Below are positions 1 to 4,576 of a DNA stretch of 5,226 nucleotides, in pieces. The position numbers and the translations under genes are program-made. The stretch's first letter is position 1; each line of letters opens with the position of its first letter. The stretch comes from Candidatus Babeliales bacterium. GTDB taxonomy: Bacteria > Babelota > Babeliae > Babelales > JACPOV01. Location of the stretch: contig JAGVKP010000121.1 in assembly GCA_020050475.1 (NCBI GenBank), positions 1 to 5,226 on the forward strand, read 5' to 3'. Under the pieces are notes generated by a model. That model was not told where the DNA came from, made no database searches, and saw nothing but the letters and a program-made list of their open reading frames with translations.

Positions 1-242
1 CCGCCAGCATGAGCAACCGTATCAGCGCCCGGATGCAGCATGAGATGATACGTGTTGCAAAACATGAGCTGCAAGCCAAGCTGGTCAACCAGTTTACTAT
101 CAAGCCCTTTGAGCGTCGCATTAGTTCCGACCGCGACAAAATTAGGGGTCTGGATAATCCCGTGGGGCGTATGAATGAGCCCGACGCGTGCGCCTGATTT
201 TTTTGATCGATGAATAAGATCGAATTTAAACGGTTGGTTCAT
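1..242 (-). CDS. tgt: Queuine/preQ1 tRNA-ribosyltransferase (Tgt), N-terminal part, runs off left edge
   Basis: Tgt exchanges guanine 34 in the GUN anticodons of Asp, Asn, His and Tyr tRNAs for a queuosine precursor in the cytoplasm. The minus frame opening at the ATG at 242-240 is open to base 1, giving 80 codons. Its translation shows family landmarks in order: SKKSGARVG near residue 14, TPNFVAVGT around 33-41 followed by LKGLD, then LMFCNTYHLMLHPG around 57-70. These align with the E. coli stretches TPCFMPVGTYGTVKGM and ILGNTFHLWLRPG. The FCNTYHL wording and the SKKS.ARVG start resemble the chlamydial enzyme as I remember it. The catalytic aspartates and zinc ligands lie beyond the window. 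The ATG has a GAGG four bases upstream, and the gene overlaps the 3' end of the transporter gene by 17 bp, so the two are probably translationally coupled. Family assignment is firm; substrate (queuine or preQ1) cannot be read from this part. Confidence 0.9.
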   Translation of the reverse strand, partial: MNQPFKFDLIHRSKKSGARVGLIHTPHGIIQTPNFVAVGTNATLKGLDSKLVDQLGLQLMFCNTYHLMLHPGADTVAHAG

Positions 243-915
243 GGCGCCTCGCAACGGTTGGTTTAATGAAAACGACCAATGACGAGAGCGGACTCATGAG
301 CGCAATGACACCGACTTTAATCAGATAACTGATAAAGAAAATGTCCCACAAATGATTGGCGATGCCGTAAAGGCCTAAGTAGGTAAAAAGCGCAGTATCG
401 ATCGCTTGGCTTACCAATGAGCTTGCGCACAAACGATGAAAAAGAGATGAGCGATCAAAACGTCTTGCCAAGTAGGCATACAAAAAACGTTCGGTATACT
501 GGCTGATCAAGTAGGCGGTCAGCGAAGCAAGTACGATCCGGGGACTTGAAGAAAAAAGTGCCAGGAAATGATGATGTGAGCTATCGATGCTTGATGGCGT
601 AAAAAGAAGGTGAAGCTGGCTGATGCAAGCAAAAAAAATAAGCGAAGCAAAGCTCAGCCAGATGGCGCGCCGCGCTTTTTCATGGCCATAATATTCCTGC
701 AAAAAACTCAAAGCGATAGTACACCCGACTGCATACGCATCGCAGCTGGTGATGGTGAATCCGCAGACATCGATCTGTTTGGTGACCAAAAGATTTTCAA
801 TAATAGCGCATATGCACATAAAAGCGGTCAGCGCCGTAGCGCCATGGACGGCGGCTGCTAGTGCAGTACTGGCCAAAAAGAGTGATTGTATGATAAAAAT
901 AAGCTCATTAGGCAT
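226..915 (-). CDS. yhhQ: Queuosine precursor transporter, VUT/YhhQ (DUF165) family
   Basis: This is an inner-membrane protein predicted to import queuosine precursors (preQ0, preQ1 or queuine). Numbering from the ATG at 915 it has 229 residues and several hydrophobic segments: about 5-22, 26-45, 62-72, 84-105, 127-139, 165-182 and 190-217. Family landmarks are NLLVTKQ at 41-47, the polar SCDAYAVG at 57-64, LQEYYG at 72-77, SPR with LASLTAYLISQ at 124-139, and SQAIDTALF at 169-177. Length is normal for the family. The frame extends to an ATG at 936, but the MPNEL start at 915 matches how I recall related proteins beginning, and a promoter-like -10 box covers the 936 ATG, so 915 (or 918) is preferred. 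No Shine-Dalgarno is seen at any of the three. The gene lies immediately upstream of tgt and overlaps it, which strongly supports the Q-salvage role. The tail repeats a PTV tripeptide because of a short DNA repeat. Confidence 0.88.
   Translation of the reverse strand: MPNELIFIIQSLFLASTALAAAVHGATALTAFMCICAIIENLLVTKQIDVCGFTITSCDAYAVGCTIALSFLQEYYGHEKARRAIWLSFASLIFFACISQLHLLFTPSSIDSSHHHFLALFSSSPRIVLASLTAYLISQYTERFLYAYLARRFDRSSLFHRLCASSLVSQAIDTALFTYLGLYGIANHLWDIFFISYLIKVGVIALMSPLSSLVVFIKPTVARRHEPTV
229..263. repeat. 11-bp direct repeat flanking the tgt start codon
   Basis: AACGGTTGGTT occurs at 229-239 and again at 253-263, exactly 24 bp (eight codons) apart. On the minus strand one copy precedes and one follows the tgt ribosome-binding site and ATG. 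In the transporter reading frame both copies encode a PTV tripeptide in the C-terminal tail. It looks like a small in-frame duplication that lengthened the transporter tail and helped create the overlap with tgt. Confidence 0.6.
247..250 (-). promoter_or_regulatory. Ribosome-binding site of tgt
   Basis: GAGG on the minus strand ends four bases before the ATG at 242-240. It lies inside the last codons of the upstream transporter gene and decides the tgt start within the overlap. Confidence 0.5.
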
Positions 916-926
916 CATAATGAGCC

Positions 927-954
927 AGTATAGCATAAAATTGGGCGTTTTTAA
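927..954 (-). promoter_or_regulatory. Putative extended -10 promoter for yhhQ-tgt
   Basis: On the minus strand, TGCTATACT (935-927) is a near-consensus extended -10 element. A weak -35 (TTAAAA, 954-949) lies 16 bp upstream. The expected transcription start is near 920, only a few bases before the ATGs at 918 and 915, so the mRNA would be leaderless or nearly so. This fits the lack of a Shine-Dalgarno there. Sequence match only. Confidence 0.5.
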
Positions 955-958
955 CGCC
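944..958. repeat. 15-bp perfect inverted repeat overlapping the putative -35 of yhhQ
   Basis: GGCGTT and AACGCC are separated by three T on the plus strand, forming a perfect 6-bp dyad. It overlaps the candidate -35 of the transporter promoter, a position that suits a repressor operator. It could equally form a small hairpin in RNA, but it lacks a following U-tract and is short for a terminator. The role is unproven. Confidence 0.35.
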
Positions 959-1029
959 TTAAATTACGCTGCGGCCTACGGTCCTGCCGGTTGCAGGGGA
1001 GCGATCTTTTCGGTACGTTGGATTGTTGT
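959..1029 (+). other. Intergenic leader between divergent yhhQ and the exported-protein gene
   Basis: No convincing -35/-10 pair is seen for the plus-strand gene. The region contains a perfect 5-bp dyad, CCTGC (983-987) and GCAGG (993-997), nested inside CGCT (967-970) and AGCG (1000-1003). A T-rich ATCTTTT follows at 1004-1010. If transcribed, this would form a small structured leader or an attenuator-like hairpin, but the pairing is short and may be chance. Confidence 0.25.
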
Positions 1030-1036
1030 GAGGGGG
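1030..1036 (+). promoter_or_regulatory. Ribosome-binding site setting the start at 1046
   Basis: GAGGGGG lies nine bases before the ATG at 1046. No comparable site precedes the upstream in-frame ATG at 749, so it supports the shorter, signal-peptide-bearing product. Confidence 0.6.
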
Positions 1037-1045
1037 TCTAATATT

Positions 1046-2038
1046 ATGCTTAAACGTACTATTTCAGCTGTTTTTACGCTCAATTTTTTTCTTTTCTTTT
1101 CGGCCACCGCCCACTTTTTTTATCTTGAGCAATTAAGGAAAGCGGGAAGATCGGTCCTTTTATGGGCTGACTATCATGAAAGTGAGCAAAAAGAGAACCA
1201 AAACCGCGCGGCCCAACAGGCCTTTTTTACTCAAATGCTTGCCAAAACAAAAAGCGTGGCAATCGTCGAAGATCCACTTGGCCTGGTAAATAAGGAGCTC
1301 TATGCGCATCCGTTTACTTATAATCCAAACGATTTTATCGTTCCTCGTGAGCAGATAGAAAAGCTTGACCAGGCGCAGTCCCCACTTTTCGGGTTGGCTT
1401 CGCTTGCGTATTTGCAGGGCAATGAGCGCTTAAATATCGAAACAAGAGCCCCATTCCAGGCATCTATGCGCGAGCAGCATGAAGAGGGAAGATACATTTC
1501 GGGGCATCAGGTGCTGATTGCGCAAATGAATACGGCCAGCGCAATTGCCGGTTTTGATGATGGTAAAATCTGTAATGCGTATTATCACAAAAAACTTAAT
1601 AGCTTTCTTGAGCAGCAAGAAGCATTGGATGATTTTTTTCAGTTGGTTGATGACAAAGAAAAATCGCTCAAAGAGTTGCTTAACGATCGAAATTTTATTT
1701 TGAAAGCCTCAGGTGCACTCAAAAAAGTTGCTGCGTGCGCGCAGACAACCATTCCCGATTCGTTGGTTGAGCAATGGGCATTCATTGAGGATCTTCTTTA
1801 TGCTTCAGATACCGCGCTGACTGATTGTTTGGCAGTTCATGCCGTTAATCTTTACGAGGACAAAAAATCTATCTTCGTTGCTGCTGGTGGCAAACATATC
1901 AAAGCGGTTCGAAAAAATCTCGTTAAGCAAGGGTACGAATCAAAAATCCTTGCCGGTAAACAGTATCATAATTTTTTTACGGCTAAACAAACGCCGCTGA
2001 TGCTTGAAGAGCCGCAGGCGATTAAAGCGCCGAACTGA
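1046..2038 (+). CDS. Predicted exported protein, possible divergent Tiki/TraB/ChaN-superfamily hydrolase
   Basis: I do not recognise a named family. The ATG at 1046 is preferred (330 residues) because GAGGGGG lies nine bases upstream and the product then opens with a classical signal peptide: KR at 3-4, a hydrophobic core to about residue 20, and an AxA site (ATA, 20-22). The frame is open upstream to an ATG at 749, but that part is antisense to the transporter gene. In the mature part, a beta-strand-like VLLW leads into ADYHES (H44), followed by a helix and VAIVEDP (E75, D76). Near the C-terminus SIFVAAGGKHIKAVRKNLVKQGY (273-297 region) has G281-x-x-H284 and then a helix ending in Gly-Tyr. 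Strand plus GxxH at both ends and an acidic residue after the second strand is the layout of Tiki/TraB/EreA/ChaN proteins, though here the first Gly is Ala. The middle is helical and unassigned. It would act outside the cytoplasm. The CDS is sure; the superfamily is a hypothesis. Confidence 0.8.
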   Translation: MLKRTISAVFTLNFFLFFSATAHFFYLEQLRKAGRSVLLWADYHESEQKENQNRAAQQAFFTQMLAKTKSVAIVEDPLGLVNKELYAHPFTYNPNDFIVPREQIEKLDQAQSPLFGLASLAYLQGNERLNIETRAPFQASMREQHEEGRYISGHQVLIAQMNTASAIAGFDDGKICNAYYHKKLNSFLEQQEALDDFFQLVDDKEKSLKELLNDRNFILKASGALKKVAACAQTTIPDSLVEQWAFIEDLLYASDTALTDCLAVHAVNLYEDKKSIFVAAGGKHIKAVRKNLVKQGYESKILAGKQYHNFFTAKQTPLMLEEPQAIKAPN

Positions 2039-2989
2039 CTACTTGCCATGAATAAAAGGATATTCACAAAATCCTACCAACTGGCATTCAGGTTGCGGGA
2101 TAATGCCAAATTGATCAGCTACTTTTTGCTGCATAGTACGCGCGAGAGTAACAATATCGCTGCTCGTACCGCCCGGTTTGCAGACGATCATATTGGCATG
2201 CTGATGGGAAACGATCGCCTTGCCGACGGATAAATTTCCTTTGACCCCAATTTTATCAAGATAATAAGCCACATAAGGGAGCTTGATCCCGGTCTTTTCC
2301 TGCTCAAGTTCGTGCGGTAAGAAATTGCGAAAAAAGCTTCCGCAGGTGCCGCTTTGCGGGTACCGGCTGGCGCGGTGGCGAATAATTTCTTTGCGTCGGC
2401 CGTGAGCAAAGGCGATATCAAGCGGATAGATTGATTTGAGTTTGAACGTTGCTGAAACGAGGTAATGTGTCTGCTCATGCAACGTTGAATAATCATAGCC
2501 AAATTGAAACCATGCCTGATCAACGGTTGTTACTTCTCCGGTCGATTTATCAATAACTTCGGCACTCACCAAAAACTGGCTTAATAAAAATTCAAAGTAA
2601 TGAAGATTAATAAAAACTGAACCGCCTACGGTTCCTGGAATGCCGCTAAACTCCTCAAGGCCGGAAAGTTGATGGGCAAGACACCATTCAATAAGGCGGT
2701 CCATGCAGACGCCTGCATCAGCTTTTACGTATGCGGTTGCAGCGGTTTCACGCTCAAAAGAGATTTCATCAAGCTGCGGCCGAATCAGCAGGCCGTCAAA
2801 GCCGGCATCACTTATCAGTGAATTTGCTCCCTGGCCGAGCAGTGTTATTTCAAGACTATTATTTTTGGCATAATTGAGCGCTTGCGCAAATTCATCGGCA
2901 GTGGTCGGTTCGGCATAAAATCGTGCCGGCCCACCGGTGCCAAACCAGTTTTTAGTGTGTAGTGGAATATTTGATTGTATCAGATTCAC
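2039..2989 (-). CDS. murB: UDP-N-acetylenolpyruvoylglucosamine reductase (MurB)
   Basis: MurB is a cytoplasmic FAD/NADPH enzyme that reduces UDP-GlcNAc-enolpyruvate to UDP-MurNAc in peptidoglycan precursor synthesis. The 316-residue product has an N-terminal FAD domain with TKNWFGTGGPARFY (12-25), LLGQGANSLISDAGFDG (50-66) and GLEEFSGIPGTVGGSV (110-125). The substrate domain has the FGY motif (163-165) and CGSFFRN (216-222), whose S218 matches the catalytic Ser229 of E. coli. KGNLSVGKAIVSHQHANMIV (250-269) and PQPECQLVGF follow, with E301 matching the catalytic Glu325. The C-terminal layout, with KG..G.A.VS..HAN, fits type II MurB. The position after FGY, usually the active-site Arg (R159 in E. 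coli), is Asp166 here. Translation starts at GTG (2989-2987), 8 bp after the trhO stop, with AAGGG overlapping that stop, so it is the second gene of an operon. Its stop abuts that of the opposing gene. Confidence 0.95.
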   Translation of the reverse strand: MNLIQSNIPLHTKNWFGTGGPARFYAEPTTADEFAQALNYAKNNSLEITLLGQGANSLISDAGFDGLLIRPQLDEISFERETAATAYVKADAGVCMDRLIEWCLAHQLSGLEEFSGIPGTVGGSVFINLHYFEFLLSQFLVSAEVIDKSTGEVTTVDQAWFQFGYDYSTLHEQTHYLVSATFKLKSIYPLDIAFAHGRRKEIIRHRASRYPQSGTCGSFFRNFLPHELEQEKTGIKLPYVAYYLDKIGVKGNLSVGKAIVSHQHANMIVCKPGGTSSDIVTLARTMQQKVADQFGIIPQPECQLVGFCEYPFIHGK

Positions 2990-2997
2990 CCGGGCCC

Positions 2998-3918
2998 TTA
3001 TGGAGTGGGGGTAACTTCAATTTTTGCTGATTTGGTTCTGATGCGCACCAACTTATTATGTACTAATTGGCTGCATTTTTCACTGCAGGTATTGAGCCAT
3101 TTTTCACGGCATGTTGGGCAAGTAACTAGCTGCCTATTGCACTCAGCATTGATGCAGTTGCTCGGTTCATCATATGAAATACCGCAGCGATCGCAGGTGC
3201 CGACGATATCATCATTTATTTTGACGCTGATGCGGCCGTCAAAGACGTAATTTTTCCCCCGAAATTCACCATCGGGAAACTGCTCGACATAGCGATGGAT
3301 GCCCCCTTTAATTTGGTAGACAGCCGTCGCAACATTTTTCGATTTAAGATAAGCAGATGCGCGTTCGCATCTGACGCCGGCGGTGCAGGCCATCAACACC
3401 TCTTTGCCCTTAAAAAGATCAATATTTTGATCAATGTAGGCCGGTAGCTCACGAAAATATTCAATGTCGGCATTCACGGCGCCATTAAACCGGCCGATCT
3501 TCCACTCGCTTTTATTGCGTGTATCAAGAACGATCGTGTTATCATTTTTTTGCGAAATAAACTGGTGGGCTTGCTCAGGCGAAAGATGCTTGCCAACATC
3601 TCGCGCGGTTATCTGAGTGGTATCAAGACCTAAATGAACTATTTCGGGGCGAATAACGACCCGCAGTTTCGAAAAATGATCCGCCTCACCTGGACTGTCT
3701 TTGAAATCAAGATCAGTAAAAAATGGATGATCAAGCATCGCTTTTTTATACGCTGCAATAGCATCTGAGGTACCGCCGACGGTACCATTGATCCCCTCTT
3801 TGGCTATGAGGATGCGTCCTTTAAGCCCGAGCTCGATACAGAGATTTTTTTGCCAGCGCATGATTGCATGCGGATCTTCAATCGCAACGTATTTGTAGTA
3901 GATAGTAATAATGCCCAT
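2998..3918 (-). CDS. trhO: tRNA uridine(34) hydroxylase, rhodanese-type (TrhO/YceA, UPF0176)
   Basis: TrhO-family proteins make 5-hydroxyuridine at wobble position 34 of tRNAs using molecular oxygen, a first step toward cmo5U/mo5U. The 306-residue product has the N-terminal acylphosphatase-like domain (about 1-95) with GLKGRILIAKEGINGTVGGT at 31-50. A rhodanese domain follows (about 113-215) with VLDTRNKSEWKIGRF at 130-144 and the active-site loop ACTAGVRCE, where C178 is the catalytic Cys and C184 the second conserved Cys. KGGIHRY is at 204-210. The C-terminal part is cysteine-rich: C242/C245, C255/C260, C267/C270 and C278/C282, a pattern suggesting metal-binding knuckles as in the family's rhodanese C-terminal domain. 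The loop reads CTAGVRC instead of the usual CTGGIRC, a mild change. The start at ATG 3918 gives the expected MxxITxYYKY beginning, with only a weak GAG upstream. It is the first gene of the trhO-murB operon. Confidence 0.93.
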   Translation of the reverse strand: MGIITIYYKYVAIEDPHAIMRWQKNLCIELGLKGRILIAKEGINGTVGGTSDAIAAYKKAMLDHPFFTDLDFKDSPGEADHFSKLRVVIRPEIVHLGLDTTQITARDVGKHLSPEQAHQFISQKNDNTIVLDTRNKSEWKIGRFNGAVNADIEYFRELPAYIDQNIDLFKGKEVLMACTAGVRCERASAYLKSKNVATAVYQIKGGIHRYVEQFPDGEFRGKNYVFDGRISVKINDDIVGTCDRCGISYDEPSNCINAECNRQLVTCPTCREKWLNTCSEKCSQLVHNKLVRIRTKSAKIEVTPTP

Positions 3919-3943
3919 AAACGCTCATCTGGGTAAAAATAGT

Positions 3944-3972
3944 TCTTTAATGAGAGTAGCAATTTAAGTCAA
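3944..3972 (-). promoter_or_regulatory. Candidate sigma70-type promoter for trhO-murB
   Basis: On the minus strand TTGACT (3972-3967, five of six consensus bases) is followed after 17 bp by TAAAGA (3949-3944, three of six). Spacing and position, about 25 bp before the ATG, fit a promoter for the operon. The -10 is weak, so this is tentative. Confidence 0.35.
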
Positions 3973-3977
3973 ACTCG

Positions 3978-4076
3978 TCGAGATAACGCCTTTTTTAAGG
4001 TTGGCGGTAAAAAAAGTTCGATTTTGCCGAATTTTTCGAGATACATACGCTTTTTTGCTACGCTCGTAAAAAAAAG
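3978..4076. repeat. Two imperfect ~40-bp repeat units with facing T- and A-runs
   Basis: Copy 1 (3978-4016) and copy 2 (4036-4076) share, in order, TCGAGATA, ACGC(C)TTTTTT and GTAAAAAAA(A)G, with diverged bases between. In each copy the T-run can pair with the A-run (GCTTTTTT with AAAAAAGC in copy 2), giving an A/T stem with a loop of about 12 bases. The units lie between divergently transcribed trhO and the small exported-protein gene, so they may be a regulatory or bent-DNA element. The function is unknown. Confidence 0.5.
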
Positions 4077-4087
4077 CTTATAAATGG

Positions 4088-4092
4088 AAGGA
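4088..4092 (+). promoter_or_regulatory. Ribosome-binding site of the GNAT-like gene
   Basis: AAGGA with an eight-base spacer to the ATG at 4101 is near the ideal Shine-Dalgarno arrangement and fixes the start. Confidence 0.7.
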
Positions 4093-4100
4093 ATCAGGAT

Positions 4101-4523
4101 ATGAAAAAAATAATCTTAAGCACCGCGCTATTTTCTGGATTGATTGCAGGAGGAGCGTTGCGTTTGGTAGCCAACGGATTTGAGGTCAAGGTAGTAGATT
4201 CATTTGGTGGCAGTGCCGCTGTTCAAGCGTTTAAAGATGGTAAGCCGGTTGGGTCGATAAGATACAGAACGCTTGGCCGGGTGTGCCCCATTGAATACGT
4301 AGCAGTGCTCAGTGATTTCCAAAAAATGGGAATTGAGCAAAAGATGATCTCTGTAGCTCTTGGTGATATGAAGCGATATAAGTGCGAGAAAACTGAGTTC
4401 ACGATTGATCGAAAGAAACTTCCTCTTTGGCAATTTCTTGGCTTTTCAAGGCAGGGCTCTTGGTGGCGATCTTTTTTTGGGCAAAAAGAGAAACAAATTA
4501 TTGTTGAAAAAAACTTGCGATAA
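4101..4523 (+). CDS. Small signal-peptide protein with GNAT acetyltransferase-like fold
   Basis: The 140-residue product starts at an ATG with a strong AAGGA eight bases upstream. It opens with MKK and a hydrophobic stretch (about 4-20) that looks like a signal peptide or a single N-terminal anchor. The rest matches the order of a GNAT domain: strands around 38-55 (AVQAFKDGKPVGSIRY), then EYVAVLSDFQKMGIEQKMIS (65-84) as strand 4 plus the acetyl-CoA loop, with Q74-x-x-G77-x-E79 in place of Q/RxxGxG/A. A short strand TEFTID (98-103) and LWQFLGFSRQG (109-119), the usual 'y..lGF' motif B, follow. The second Gly of the pyrophosphate loop is lost, so acetyl-CoA binding may be weakened. An exported GNAT protein is unusual because acetyl-CoA is cytoplasmic; it might be a host-directed effector, a membrane-anchored cytoplasmic enzyme, or a non-catalytic relic. 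Fold assignment is from motif reading only. It stands alone, convergent with the permease gene. Confidence 0.75.
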   Translation: MKKIILSTALFSGLIAGGALRLVANGFEVKVVDSFGGSAAVQAFKDGKPVGSIRYRTLGRVCPIEYVAVLSDFQKMGIEQKMISVALGDMKRYKCEKTEFTIDRKKLPLWQFLGFSRQGSWWRSFFGQKEKQIIVEKNLR

Positions 4524-4576
4524 ATCCTTTGATTGCTGTTACGTCTAGCTATTGCAAGCTCGTGAATCCTTTGATT
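4523..4576. repeat. 12-bp direct repeat at the convergent junction
   Basis: AATCCTTTGATT occurs at 4523-4534, just past the GNAT-like gene stop, and at 4565-4576 inside the last codons of the permease gene. The second copy completes a perfect 5-bp dyad (GAATC, CTTT loop, GATTC, 4564-4577). No U-tract follows, so it is not a typical intrinsic terminator, though it is the only hairpin seen between the two converging genes. Confidence 0.4.

Noticed and set aside
9..197. Plus-strand 62-codon open frame at the left edge
   Set aside because: It is antisense to the clear Tgt N-terminus on the minus strand and has no recognisable features.
749..1045. Upstream in-frame extension of the exported-protein gene from an ATG at 749
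   Set aside because: It runs antisense through the transporter gene, lacks a ribosome-binding site and would bury the signal peptide seen after the ATG at 1046.
937..1045. preQ1 riboswitch or other known leader upstream of yhhQ
   Set aside because: The putative promoter leaves no room for a leader, and no preQ1 aptamer consensus was recognised on either strand.
2188..2523. 111-codon minus-strand frame inside murB
   Set aside because: It is an out-of-frame shadow of murB, whose own frame carries all the family motifs.
4055..4084. TTGCTA, 18 bp, TATAAA as a promoter for the GNAT-like gene
   Set aside because: Transcription would start near 4091 and cut off the good AAGGA ribosome-binding site at 4088-4092, so it is doubtful as the main promoter.
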